Below are positions 7,024 to 15,626 of a stretch of DNA of 60,841 bases, piece by piece. Under the pieces are notes generated by a model, which was given only the letters and a program-made list of their open reading frames with translations, ran no database searches and was not told where the DNA came from. The stretch is from Desulfobacca_B sp046538075 (lineage in GTDB: Bacteria; Desulfobacterota; Desulfobaccia; Desulfobaccales; Desulfobaccaceae): the NCBI GenBank assembly GCA_046538075.1, contig JBKHJN010000014.1, positions 1-60,841 on the forward strand, written 5' to 3'. Each line of letters begins with the position of its first letter. The stretch's first letter is position 1. Made by a program: the position numbers and the translations under genes.

Positions 7024-8646
7024 ATGAATGACTGGTTTACCGCCTCGGGCCCATTATCGGAGACTTGGGCCCGGTCCCTGGAAAAATTTTCCGAACAAAA
7101 TCTAAAAATGCTCCGGGCTGCTCTTGACCAGGCTACTGCAGTCCAGACCTACTGGAACGGTATTTTTAGATATATCAACGAGTTCATGAGTCCTTCCGGG
7201 AATGCGCTAACCTACTGGGGTCCGGTGGAGAAAGATAAACTGCAAAGCCTCCCCCCCTGGCAGAGCGTGCGGGATTATCTGGAGCTCTTGCAGTTCAATC
7301 TGCAATTAATGCAAAAAGGGCTTGACAGTGGCCTGAAACAAATGCACGAATATCATCTGCGCCAGTTGAATGACGCCTTTGCCGCCTGGCTGAATACCGT
7401 CTTCGACCAGGAAGGGGTGGACATTGCCGAATTCATGGCCCAACAGGCCCAGCTTTTGGACCTGGTGGTCAATGCCTATCCCCAGACGATCCATGCTATT
7501 GAAGCGGAATATGGCTTCCACTTCGATACCGGGGGCTATGTCCAGGTGGGGGAAACCGACCACTTTTATCTTTACCAGGTTCTACCTTGGGATAAGCAGA
7601 TCGAGGTCCGGGATCAGGGTAAACCCATCCTAATTATCCCACCCTATGTCCTGGGTGCCAATATTCTGGCCTTTTTACCCGGGGAAAATAAAAGTTTTGT
7701 GCATTGCTTTGCCAACCAGGGAATCCCGACTTATATCCGCATAGTCAAGGATATTGACACCACCCCGGCGGTGCAGACCATGACCGGTGAGGACGACGCC
7801 TTGGATACCCGTCTATTTGCCGAACAGATCAACAGCCGGCACGGCCACCCTCTTACCCTCTGCGGCTACTGTCAGGGGGGATTTACTGCGGTGATAAATC
7901 TGTTGTCCGGAGAGCTGGATGGACTGGTGGACGCCCTGATCACCTGCGTGGCCCCCATTGATGGCACCCGCAGCAAGGGATTGGTAGATTTTATGGAGCT
8001 GCTTCCCGAACGCTTCCGGGAACTGGGCTATGCCGTCAAAACCTTGCCCAATGGCCATCAGGTGGTTGATGGCAAGGTGATGAGTTGGGTTTATAAGCTG
8101 AAGAGCATGAATGAAGAAAACCCCATAACCGCCTTTTATCGTGATCTGAAGCTTTTGGAAAAGGGTATGAAGATCAGAAAGACGGCGGCGGCGATCAACT
8201 ATTGGCTGCTCTATGATAAGACCGACCTGCCGCTCGAAATTATCAAGATGAGTTATGACTCTTATAACATACCGGTGACGCCGGACGGCACCCTGCCGGT
8301 GAAACTTTTTGGCCGGTCGCTCAACTTTAAACGATTAAAAGACCAGGGGATCAAGTGGCTTATCTGTTGCGCCGAAAAGGATGATCTGGTGGAAAAAGAG
8401 GCGGCTTTGGCCCCCTTGGACTGGGTCGAGGCCGAAGTCACCATGTTCCCCAAGGGCCACGCCGCCATTGCCACTTCCTGGTCCCTGCCCACCTCGGAAT
8501 GCGCCTTCCATACCTGCTTTACAGACGGCTGCCGCGGGCCGGTGCGTTACCACCTGGACCTGGAAGCCGTTTTGGAACCGCCGGCGCCGAAAAAGCCGCC
8601 CCGTGCCGTTAGTAAGGTCAAGCAAAAAATTAAGGAGATTAAGTAG
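7024..8646 (+). CDS. phaC: PHA synthase-like alpha/beta hydrolase (class I-like)
   Basis: 540 residues. An N-terminal helical region of about 190 residues is followed by an alpha/beta-hydrolase core. The nucleophile elbow is LCGYCQGGF, with Cys283 in place of the lipase serine, the mark of PHA polymerases. A likely Asp is in CCAEKDDLVE (about 453-454) and a likely His in FPKGHAAIA (His479), completing the triad. The enzyme would join 3-hydroxyacyl-CoA into polyester at the granule surface. It follows three phasins by 33 bases and has GGGGG before the ATG. The C-terminus ends in a basic proline/lysine tail. It is clearly different from the class III PhaC encoded at 11197 on the other strand, and divergent enough that its monomer preference is uncertain. 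Confidence 0.82.
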   Translation: MNDWFTASGPLSETWARSLEKFSEQNLKMLRAALDQATAVQTYWNGIFRYINEFMSPSGNALTYWGPVEKDKLQSLPPWQSVRDYLELLQFNLQLMQKGLDSGLKQMHEYHLRQLNDAFAAWLNTVFDQEGVDIAEFMAQQAQLLDLVVNAYPQTIHAIEAEYGFHFDTGGYVQVGETDHFYLYQVLPWDKQIEVRDQGKPILIIPPYVLGANILAFLPGENKSFVHCFANQGIPTYIRIVKDIDTTPAVQTMTGEDDALDTRLFAEQINSRHGHPLTLCGYCQGGFTAVINLLSGELDGLVDALITCVAPIDGTRSKGLVDFMELLPERFRELGYAVKTLPNGHQVVDGKVMSWVYKLKSMNEENPITAFYRDLKLLEKGMKIRKTAAAINYWLLYDKTDLPLEIIKMSYDSYNIPVTPDGTLPVKLFGRSLNFKRLKDQGIKWLICCAEKDDLVEKEAALAPLDWVEAEVTMFPKGHAAIATSWSLPTSECAFHTCFTDGCRGPVRYHLDLEAVLEPPAPKKPPRAVSKVKQKIKEIK

Positions 8647-9146
8647 TGGATAAACATTTTTTGGAATTCTGGGGGCAATTCCTGATCAGCGCCGCCCAGA
8701 GCCAGAGAAAATTGGAAGACGTGACCAAATGGGTCCGGCGGGGATTCATAAATTTCGGCGAACTGGGGGAGCTATTTCGGAAGACTTACGGCTTGGACCT
8801 TCTAGACAAGGATAGTCCTGATTTTTTAACAGCTTGGAGCAAAGCCGAAGAGGATTTCCGGGAATCATTCCAGGATTATCTGGCAATGCTAGGGGTAGTG
8901 CCCCGGGATGAATATGTAGCTCTGGCCAAAAAATATGAAGAGCTCAAGGAAAAGCTAGCCTCGCAAGAGGAGACCATCGGTCATTTGCGTCTTCTGCTCT
9001 CCCAGAACGGCGTTGATTATGGCCAATTGACCGGTGAATTCCAGGAGCTGATCCGGCAGCAGACCGACCAGTTCCAAAAAATGATGCAGGATCTAGGAAA
9101 ATTATTTCAGAATGACTTCGACCTGCATCAATCTTCTAGAAAATAG
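8646..9146 (+). CDS. coiled-coil protein in the PHA operon (PhaE/phasin-like)
   Basis: 166 residues starting at a GTG that overlaps the last base of the PHA synthase stop codon, so translation is probably coupled. It is helical throughout with a coiled coil around residues 95-125 (ALAKKYEELKEKLASQEET). WVRRGFINFGELGELFRKTYG at about 29-49 recalls the aromatic-rich helices of PhaE and PhaM-type proteins. No catalytic motif. A role as synthase partner or granule protein is inferred from position and composition only. Confidence 0.65.
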   Translation: MDKHFLEFWGQFLISAAQSQRKLEDVTKWVRRGFINFGELGELFRKTYGLDLLDKDSPDFLTAWSKAEEDFRESFQDYLAMLGVVPRDEYVALAKKYEELKEKLASQEETIGHLRLLLSQNGVDYGQLTGEFQELIRQQTDQFQKMMQDLGKLFQNDFDLHQSSRK

Positions 9147-9163
9147 TGGCGAAAGGGGAGAAT

Positions 9164-9958
9164 ATGCTGGATATCAAAAATGCCGTCGCGGTGATTACCG
9201 GAGGGGCGGGAGGCATCGGCGCGGAACTGGCAAAATACTGGGTCGGTCAAGGCGGTAAAGTGGTTTTAAGTGACATTTCCGCTGAGGCTTTAAGCCAAGT
9301 CGAAGCTGAGATAAGAGACTTAGGGGGAGGAGTCGCCACGTTGGCGGGAGATATCACCCAAGAAGCTGACTGTGCGCAACTGGCGGAACTGGCCATCGAG
9401 AAATTCGGCCAGATCAACTTGGTGGCCCCCTGTGCCGGGATCATTTCCGATGGTTTGCTGCTGGCCCCGGATCGGGAAACTGGCAAGGTTACCAGAAAAA
9501 TGTCTCTGGAACAGTTTCAAAAGGTCATTGATATTAACCTGACCGGAGTATTTTTAACCGTCCGGGAATGCGCCGAGTGTATGATCAACCATCAATGCCG
9601 GGGGCTGATCTGCCTGTTTTCCTCGACTGGTTCTTTGGGAACCGCGGGACAGATCAACTATTCTGCCACCAAAGCTGCCATGTCGGTAATGCCCAAGGTT
9701 ATCACCGCCGAGTTCTTCCGCCGTGGCCTGGCCGATAAGATTCGCTGTGTCGCCATTGCCCCGGGCTATGTTGGCACCCCCATGGTCGCCGGCATGAAGC
9801 AATCTGCCCTGGAAAAGATCCTGGACCAGGTGCCTATCGGTCGTCTCATTGAACCGGCAGAAGTCGCCTCTCTAATCGGCGAACTCTATCGCAATGAAGC
9901 CATGGCGGGAGAGGTCTATTTCATCCACGGCGGCCTGCGGTTGGGGTCTCGGGGTTAA
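9164..9958 (+). CDS. short-chain dehydrogenase/reductase (acetoacetyl-CoA reductase-like)
   Basis: 264 residues. Rossmann motif TGGAGGIG at about 12-19, Asp37 after strand 2 (VVLSDIS, which leans toward NAD(H) rather than NADP(H)), N125 in DINLTG, active-site Ser153/154 (FSSTGS), Tyr166 and Lys170 (YSATK). It would reduce a 3-ketoacyl-CoA such as acetoacetyl-CoA to the 3-hydroxy form for the synthase encoded upstream. The start is the ATG at 9164, preceded by AAGGGGAG; a GTG at 9146 overlaps the preceding stop and lacks a ribosome site. An insertion around residues 100-113 (APDRETGKVTRKMS) and ending GGLRLGSRG are like FabG/PhaB relatives. Exact substrate not certain. Confidence 0.85.
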   Translation: MLDIKNAVAVITGGAGGIGAELAKYWVGQGGKVVLSDISAEALSQVEAEIRDLGGGVATLAGDITQEADCAQLAELAIEKFGQINLVAPCAGIISDGLLLAPDRETGKVTRKMSLEQFQKVIDINLTGVFLTVRECAECMINHQCRGLICLFSSTGSLGTAGQINYSATKAAMSVMPKVITAEFFRRGLADKIRCVAIAPGYVGTPMVAGMKQSALEKILDQVPIGRLIEPAEVASLIGELYRNEAMAGEVYFIHGGLRLGSRG

Positions 9959-9976
9959 TCGAAGTCCATGAAGAAA

Positions 9977-10005
9977 GGGGGAAGGGAAGCAAATTTCCTG
10001 CCCCC
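9977..10005. terminator. possible bidirectional terminator
   Basis: GGGGGAAGGGAA pairs imperfectly with TTTCCTGCCCCC around a short loop, between the end of the plus-strand SDR gene and the end of the minus-strand GAF gene. Only short T/A stretches flank it, so strength is uncertain. Confidence 0.4.
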
Positions 10006-10053
10006 TGATTATAATCTTAACACTTCTTAACCGCTTTTCCTTTTATCTTGCGT

Positions 10054-11103
10054 TTAAAACCAGGAGCGGTGGCTCCAGAGTTCATCCTTCAAATCTTCCA
10101 TATCCTGCTGGACCATGAGATACCAAGAAGCGTTCTGGATGGCCAGACCCCCTAAGTAGGCTAACGCGGTGACGATCATGATTTCGTCTTCGCTAAAATT
10201 TCGAGGCACCCCGCTATAAAGCCGCAGCACTCCGATTACTTTCTCTTTGGTCTGGATGGGCACTGAGAGGATAGACCTAATCCCCTCCTCGGCGGTTGCT
10301 TTCTTATATTGCAGCCGTTTATCAGTGAGAGCATCGCTAATAATCACGGCTTCCCCGGTAAGAGCCTGGGCCATACTTTTCTGGGCGGACACCGGACCCT
10401 TGTGGAGAAATCTCTCACTCAGTCCATAGCTGGCCGCCAGTTTTAGGGTTCTTTGTTCTTCGTCCAGCAGAAGGAGAGCAGACCCTTTGACCCCCATACT
10501 CTCGGCGATGTCCGCCGACATAATATGCAAAATTTTTTTGATATCCAGACTGGAACCGAGGTTAACTGCCAGATCAAGGAACATTCTTGTTTTTCTCCGC
10601 AGTTCATCCCACAACCGGCCATGTTCCATGATCCCGCCGCTCTCTTGGGCCAGGACCATCAGGAACTCTATCTCATCTTTCGAAAAATCCCTGGGGGTGG
10701 CGGTGAACAGACAGAAAAGGCCCTTCTGCTTACCCTTCACCATCACCGGCAGGGCCATAATGGAAGCCACTCCTTCGGCCTGCTTGGCCTGGGGATATTT
10801 TAACCGGGGGTCGGTAGCGGCCTGCCGGCTAAAAAAATATCCTTCTTCCTGCACCAAGGGCAGTATCTCCGGGGTCAGCAGCGAGGTTTTGGAGCGGAAA
10901 TAGGTTTCCGATAAACCATTTTGGGCTACTGGCGATAATTGCTGATGTTCATTATCGATCAGGTAAAGACAGGCGGCTTTGGCTTTAAAGGCCTTAATGG
11001 CGCTTCGAAATATCAGGTCCAGAAGTTCTTTCCGGCTTTTGGCGGTGCCGAAAGCCTGGCTTAGTTTAACCATGATTGGGAAATAATCGGGCCTGCCAGT
11101 CAC
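10054..11103 (-). CDS. tandem GAF-domain protein
   Basis: 349 residues with a GTG start preceded by AGGAGAG. Two GAF domains: about 18-160 (CLYLIDNEHQQLSPVAQNGL; IMALPVMVKGKQKGLFCLF) and about 185-325 (ALLLLDEEQRTLKLAASYGL; ILSVPIQTKEKVIGVLRLYS). Each is followed by an FSKDEIEFL/FSEDEIMIV stretch. No HTH, kinase, GGDEF or phosphatase domain is attached, so it is a stand-alone sensor that would need a partner. It lies just downstream of phaEC on the same strand with a 93-base gap, so it may be co-transcribed. Confidence 0.85.
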   Translation of the reverse strand: MTGRPDYFPIMVKLSQAFGTAKSRKELLDLIFRSAIKAFKAKAACLYLIDNEHQQLSPVAQNGLSETYFRSKTSLLTPEILPLVQEEGYFFSRQAATDPRLKYPQAKQAEGVASIMALPVMVKGKQKGLFCLFTATPRDFSKDEIEFLMVLAQESGGIMEHGRLWDELRRKTRMFLDLAVNLGSSLDIKKILHIMSADIAESMGVKGSALLLLDEEQRTLKLAASYGLSERFLHKGPVSAQKSMAQALTGEAVIISDALTDKRLQYKKATAEEGIRSILSVPIQTKEKVIGVLRLYSGVPRNFSEDEIMIVTALAYLGGLAIQNASWYLMVQQDMEDLKDELWSHRSWF

Positions 11104-11196
11104 CTGAACTCTCCTGAACGGGTTATAATCTTAAACTTATGGGTAAATCTTAAGTTTGCCCTCGGGTCTAAAGCCGCGATGAACCACCCAACGCGC

Positions 11197-12318
11197 TTAC
11201 TCGACCTTGGAGGTTGATTTTTTCGCCTTCTTTTTACCAATTCTGTCCCGGTCTTTTAGCCATTGAGCGATTTTGGGGACCAGTTCTTTCTGGCATTTGG
11301 TACTGACATAGATGCCGATATGTCCGGTTTCCAAACAGATGTCCTCGGTATCTTTACTTTTCACCTTTTTTGTAAGGAGTTCACAGGCTGGCGGGGGGAC
11401 CAGGTGGTCGTAGTGGCCGTAAATATTTAACAAAGGCATGGTGATCTTGTTAAGATCAACCCGTCGTCCGCCCACTACCATTTTGTTCTGGATGAGCAGA
11501 TTCTGTTGATAACCATCTTTGATAAACTGCCGGAAGGTTTCCCCCGGCACATCCGGGCTGTCAAAGATCCATTTCTCCATCCGGATAAAATTCTCGACAA
11601 AGTCTTTATTGTTGGAATTTTCTAAAAAACCCAGATACTTGTCAATCATTAAACGGGCCGGATTAAGCAGGAGAAAACCGATATTTAAAAGCTCCCCCGG
11701 CATATTACCAAAAGCATCCACCAGGCGATCCGCATCGATTTCTTTCAACCAGATATGGAGCAAGCCTTGGTTGGTATCAAAGTTAGTGGGGGTCACAGTG
11801 GTTATCAGGTTTTTGATTTTTTCGGGATGAAGAGCCGCATATATGACCGAGAAAGTCCCTCCCATACAGATGCCCATCAGATTAATCTTGGTCAGACCAT
11901 GCCTTTGGCGGATAAAGTCAACGATGTTATCAAGATAGCCATTAACATGGTCATCGATGGTCAGATACCGATCCTTCCGGGTGGGGTAGCCCCAATCGAT
12001 CATATAGATCTCAACACCCTGGTTAAGAAGATTTTGCACTACACTTCGGCCCGGTTGTAGGTCTAGCATGGTATCCCGGTTAATCAGGGCGTAAACCATC
12101 AACAACGGCGTTTTCAGCCTGTCTCTTCCCTGCACCTGATAATACTTTAAACTGATTCGGTCTTCTTGATAAACTATCTCAAAAGGGGTAGTGGCAATAT
12201 CAGTATCGAGGGGTCCCAGCAACACCTCTTTACTTCTCTGGGCCCGGTCCGGAGCTTGCGCCACCTCCTCAGCCAATTTGGCCAAAATTAGCTCAACTGG
12301 AATTCTCACGTCCGCCAT
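11197..12318 (-). CDS. phaC: class III PHA synthase catalytic subunit PhaC
   Basis: 373 residues, the usual size for class III PhaC. Nucleophile Cys151 in NLMGICMGGTFS, Asp304 in IYGHYDHLVPP and His333 in the family-typical ETGHIGIYVS. It polymerises 3-hydroxyacyl-CoA together with PhaE. The start is the ATG at 12318 (MADVRIP), with AGGAGATTTG before it; the open frame extends to 12504 but that part overlaps phaE and is not coding in this frame. The C-terminal tail is lysine-rich (KKKAKKSTSK). It lies 25 bases downstream of phaE. Confidence 0.95.
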   Translation of the reverse strand: MADVRIPVELILAKLAEEVAQAPDRAQRSKEVLLGPLDTDIATTPFEIVYQEDRISLKYYQVQGRDRLKTPLLMVYALINRDTMLDLQPGRSVVQNLLNQGVEIYMIDWGYPTRKDRYLTIDDHVNGYLDNIVDFIRQRHGLTKINLMGICMGGTFSVIYAALHPEKIKNLITTVTPTNFDTNQGLLHIWLKEIDADRLVDAFGNMPGELLNIGFLLLNPARLMIDKYLGFLENSNNKDFVENFIRMEKWIFDSPDVPGETFRQFIKDGYQQNLLIQNKMVVGGRRVDLNKITMPLLNIYGHYDHLVPPPACELLTKKVKSKDTEDICLETGHIGIYVSTKCQKELVPKIAQWLKDRDRIGKKKAKKSTSKVE

Positions 12319-12343
12319 CAAATCTCCTGCATAAAAATCTATT

Positions 12344-13210
12344 TTAAGATTCAGGCCCTTCCACTTTTCGGGCCAATTCCTTGACCTGCTTCTTGAGGAG
12401 ATAAAGTTCTCTATAAAGTTCATCCATATCTTTATTGGTAGGTATGGGTAAGGTTCGCAGGGCTTCGACCAGGAGTTCTTGTTTAGCAACGGTAAAGTCT
12501 TCAAGGGCCTTTAAAGTCTGGCTTAAAGCCTGAAGGTATTCGGGCGACTGTAATAAGGTCAGGTAATGGCCTTCTAATAGCTTTATCCACATTTTATAAT
12601 AGACCTTAAAGTCTTCCGTTAATTCTCCTTCCCTGGCAGTTTCGGCTAGCTTTGCTTGCATAACTGAAAGTGACTTCTCAAAAGGGAGGTAAATCAGGTA
12701 AATAAAATCGGCCAGGGCTCCCTGAAACCGAATGGACCTGTCCACCATCCGGGTAATTTTCTCCTGAGATAGACGGCCCGGGCCCAATTGGGGCAGATTA
12801 AGCCAGGGCCTCAGCTCCTGTGCATAGATTTCCATCCAGGCCTTGATGGTATCTCGATCCAGGCCCTTAAATTGATAAGGTTCAAGCGGCTGCCTCACTT
12901 TCTCAATCCCTTTCTGCCATTGCCGATATAACAGAAAAAACCCCTCGCCCCAGGTCTTGGCTAGTTTTGATAAAACTTCTGGCAATACATCGATTCCCCG
13001 GACTGCAGCCTCAAGGCTTTGCGGCTTATTCAGGGCCGAGAGAAATGCCTCTCCCTGCTTTAAAGCTGATTGCCATGATTCGGGCGGATTACCGAAAACT
13101 CCGGAAGTCGCAGCTCCCATCTTAGCCCAGAACTGACCAAAAGAAGTCGCCGATTCCCACCAGGCGGCCATAAGCTCTAGGGCGGGCTGTTCTGGTTGAT
13201 CTGCGGACAT
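12344..13210 (-). CDS. phaE: class III PHA synthase subunit PhaE
   Basis: 288 residues, all helical, with the family pattern of an N-terminal aromatic helix (AAWWESATSFGQFWAKM), a middle region FIYLIYLPFEKSLSVMQAKL, then YYKMWIKLLEGHYLTLLQSPEY and TNKDMDELYRELYLLKKQVKELARK at the C-terminus. PhaE activates PhaC and does not hold the active site. Slightly shorter than many PhaE proteins. GAGGTGAT precedes the ATG. First gene of a phaE-phaC pair convergent with the plus-strand PHA operon. Confidence 0.92.
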   Translation of the reverse strand: MSADQPEQPALELMAAWWESATSFGQFWAKMGAATSGVFGNPPESWQSALKQGEAFLSALNKPQSLEAAVRGIDVLPEVLSKLAKTWGEGFFLLYRQWQKGIEKVRQPLEPYQFKGLDRDTIKAWMEIYAQELRPWLNLPQLGPGRLSQEKITRMVDRSIRFQGALADFIYLIYLPFEKSLSVMQAKLAETAREGELTEDFKVYYKMWIKLLEGHYLTLLQSPEYLQALSQTLKALEDFTVAKQELLVEALRTLPIPTNKDMDELYRELYLLKKQVKELARKVEGPES

Positions 13211-13929
13211 ATATCACCTCGATCTTTTTTCAAGTGATGGACCAACTAAGATATTGGCCCAGATATAACCTTAGGTTGAGGGTAGCTAACTGGTTTTAAT
13301 AAGACTACCAGAGATTAATAGGCCTTTAAGCCCTATGACTGAAACCCCTCCTTTATCTCCTGTACATTTTTACTAAAAATTATTGCTCGCTAAGCCATGA
13401 AGAACATTAAAATAATAACCCAATTCGATTCATAACTGAAAGAAATTCTCCTGGTTCCGGTTGAGCCGAAGGCTCAGAAAGGACTAAACAATTAAAACAA
13501 TCCCTAATTAATTCCAAATCTTTCGGGTGGCTTTCTCACCACGTTCCTCCTCGATCATGGTGATTGGCTCTTGCGCCCCTTATTCTGGAATCTTCCGTAT
13601 TCTGGGAAATTTTAACATTTTTTCTGTTCAGTTTTAAGGGGCAGTCGCCAAGTAAATCTATAATTTGAAGCCTTGTCAAAGATTTTCAGAACTTAAAGTC
13701 TGATTGGGCCTACGTATCTGCAACTCGTTGGTATGTGAATTGTGGAAGAACGATTAACTGCCGATAAATGCTTCCAGGCCCCTTTATCGGCTCAATAGGT
13801 TAACAAGAGGTCTGTAACAGATAGTGGCTGATTTATAGCTCTGCCAAGATGGAGCGGGCCACATCACTCAAAATTTTACCTTGGAATCGCAAGCCTTGCT
13901 GTGAGATGCCCCCAAAAGTGAGACACTTT
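13211..13929. other. intergenic region upstream of phaE
   Basis: About 720 bp without a supported gene. It must carry the phaE promoter. The stretch after about 13830 reads on the minus strand as the 3' flank of a degraded insertion sequence. No tRNA or riboswitch fold was recognised. Confidence 0.5.
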
Positions 13930-14092
13930 TTATGAGAGGGTTGGGTTAAAGTAAGCATGGCAGCGCATTGCCAGCCGCCCCGAAGGGGGGGCGGCCGCCC
14001 AGCACTCCTCAGGGGTAGCATATCCCAAGCTCTGATGAGGACGCTCCCGATTGTATAACTTGGGGTAGTTTAGACTTGATTTGACACCGGAG
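13930..14092 (-). pseudogene. IS3-type transposase C-terminal remnant
   Basis: In one minus-strand frame this reads LNYPKLYNRERPHQSLGYAT then PEEC, the very characteristic end of DDE integrase/transposases of the IS3/IS481 group, where the last catalytic Glu region is followed by YN-x-x-RPH-x-S-L-G. No catalytic domain is present upstream, and the frame runs on into unrelated sequence before a stop. A decayed insertion-sequence end; terminal repeats were not resolved. Confidence 0.75.
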
Positions 14093-14338
14093 CAAAATAG
14101 GCGATTGCTTTACAATGCAATTACTAGGGCGGAAAAGCGGGCATTGGTTATTGTTGAGGCCCCTAACAATAATCGACTCAATATGGCACCATTCAGCGGT
14201 AAATAGAGGCATTAGGATTCGGCAACGGTTCCCCCCCATTTTTTATTTTTAAGGCTTAAAAAAATTGAATTTTCGGAAAGATTCTGTTATCATCCTCCGC
14301 ATGCTGGAAGATCGCCGCGCTTTCGGAGGAATGGAGCA

Positions 14339-15136
14339 ATTCGCTCGGGAAAGCTGCAGAACTTCAGAAATTTTAGTTGTCTGGCGGCGTGCTTGTGCCT
14401 GGTCAGCCTGGTGGCCGCCAGCCGGGCCCAAGAACCGGACTACCGCGACCTTTGCCAGGAGTTAAAAGAATCCGGGTTTAAGATTGTCTACTCTGGCATA
14501 GCCTACGAAGTCCCTTTCGTTGAGATCGAGATCCCCGAGGGCTTTTCCATCACCCGCTTCTGTCGGCGGATCCCTACCTTCGAGCGCGAGTTTAACCATT
14601 CCCGGAACCGAATCGCCTTTTTCAACGCCCTCCACCCCTCATATATCAAGACCCGCACCCGGGAGCCGTTCTCCATCGAAACCGATACGCTGAAAGTTCC
14701 TTTAGATATTCACAAAGTGCCGGAGATCTTCCCGGCCTATGACAAGGCCCTGGTCAGGCACGACAAATACCTGCTGGTAGATATCGGCAAGGGCTTTCTG
14801 GCCCTTTATGTAAAGGGGGAACTGAAGCGGGTATTTCCGGTGTCGGCCGGAGTGGCGGGCAAAAAAACGCCCTTACTCACTTTTGAGGTCCAAGCCAAGT
14901 ACCAGAACCATTGGTCCACCATTTACGAGTCCTGGATGCCGTGGGCTTTGCTGCTTCAGCGCCCTTACTACATTCACGGCGGGGTCCTTCCCGGCCTGCA
15001 CGATTCCGCCGGCTGCGTCCGCTTATTCACTCATCATGCCCAGGAGTTGTATAATCTGGTAGATGTCGGCACCCCGGGCCGCATCATCCACACCCCCAAG
15101 CTGGACCGCGGTTATCCGGCCCCCTTCTGCCGCTAG
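14339..15136 (+). CDS. L,D-transpeptidase (YkuD family), start codon uncertain
   Basis: About 265 residues. The YkuD catalytic motif is clear near the C-terminus: YIHGGVLPGLHDSAGCVRLF, giving the conserved HG and the S-x-GC-R cysteine. A signal peptide is visible (CLAACLCLVSLVAASRAQ). This enzyme forms 3-3 peptidoglycan cross-links or anchors proteins in the periplasm. The frame has no ATG or GTG before the signal peptide; the TTG at 14393 is inside its hydrophobic core. I chose the ATT at 14339, 8 bases after GGAGGA, as the best placed non-standard start. The other option is a one-base frameshift from the ATG at 14331. The domain between signal and YkuD (EVPFVEIEIPEGFSITRF) resembles a LysM-like or pre-catalytic segment but is not certain. 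Confidence 0.8.
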   Translation: MRSGKLQNFRNFSCLAACLCLVSLVAASRAQEPDYRDLCQELKESGFKIVYSGIAYEVPFVEIEIPEGFSITRFCRRIPTFEREFNHSRNRIAFFNALHPSYIKTRTREPFSIETDTLKVPLDIHKVPEIFPAYDKALVRHDKYLLVDIGKGFLALYVKGELKRVFPVSAGVAGKKTPLLTFEVQAKYQNHWSTIYESWMPWALLLQRPYYIHGGVLPGLHDSAGCVRLFTHHAQELYNLVDVGTPGRIIHTPKLDRGYPAPFCR

Positions 15137-15249
15137 GGGTCTTAAACCCTTTCCGGGCGTTATGGTCAAGCGCAGGCTTGCCTGGTTCGGACCGGCAAAG
15201 AGAAACCCCAAGGCTGCTCCGAGTAGACCGGTACAACTTGAGTGCCCCA

Positions 15250-15280
15250 ATAAAAAAGAGTGGCCCTTTCGGACCACCCT
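15250..15280 (-). terminator. Rho-independent terminator of the Cache-like gene
   Basis: On the minus strand the stem GTGGTCC-GAAA-GGGCCAC is followed by TCTTTTTTATT. It lies 32 bases past the stop of the gene ending at 15312. Confidence 0.7.
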
Positions 15281-15311
15281 TAAAAGCGTTTTCTAAATAG
15301 TTGAGGCGGGG

Positions 15312-15626
15312 TTATTCGTTGTATCCGCAACCGACGATCAGTCCGCTTTTGGTTTTCCGGGAATAGGTGCATTTGTTGGCGCCGCCCCATTCATACCTGA
15401 CATAGGCGCCTTCCGGCGTTCCCTTGGCGACTTCCTCGTAGACCGGTCCGGCTTTTTCCTTCAAGGACTCTCCCACCAGGGTAGGGTGCACCAGCAGTTT
15501 GCCGTCCGGTTCCATTATAAACACATATGGATCTTTTTTGGCGGCGTCGGCGAAATCTTCGGGTTTTTTCCCGGCGTCCAGGGCCGCGACGATCTCATCC
15601 ACCTGTTTTTTGACCAGGTCTTTCAT
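15312..15626 (-). CDS. stand-alone Cache-like (sCache) small protein
   Basis: 104 residues with AAGGAGG before the ATG. After a helix of about 30 residues (KKQVDEIVAALDAGKKPEDF) comes a PAS/Cache-like sheet: YVFIMEPDGKLLVHPTLVG, then GPVYEEVAKGTPEGAYVRYEW and KSGLIVGCGYNE. Such domains normally sit in the periplasm as ligand sensors of chemoreceptors or kinases. Here there is no signal peptide, membrane helix or output domain, so it appears to be a cytoplasmic single-domain sensor or a domesticated fragment. It has its own ribosome site and terminator, hence a monocistronic unit. Confidence 0.8.
   Translation of the reverse strand: MKDLVKKQVDEIVAALDAGKKPEDFADAAKKDPYVFIMEPDGKLLVHPTLVGESLKEKAGPVYEEVAKGTPEGAYVRYEWGGANKCTYSRKTKSGLIVGCGYNE

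Noticed and set aside
12319..12504. Extended N-terminus of the class III phaC
   Set aside because: Overlaps phaE in another frame; the internal ATG has the ribosome site and gives the normal family length.
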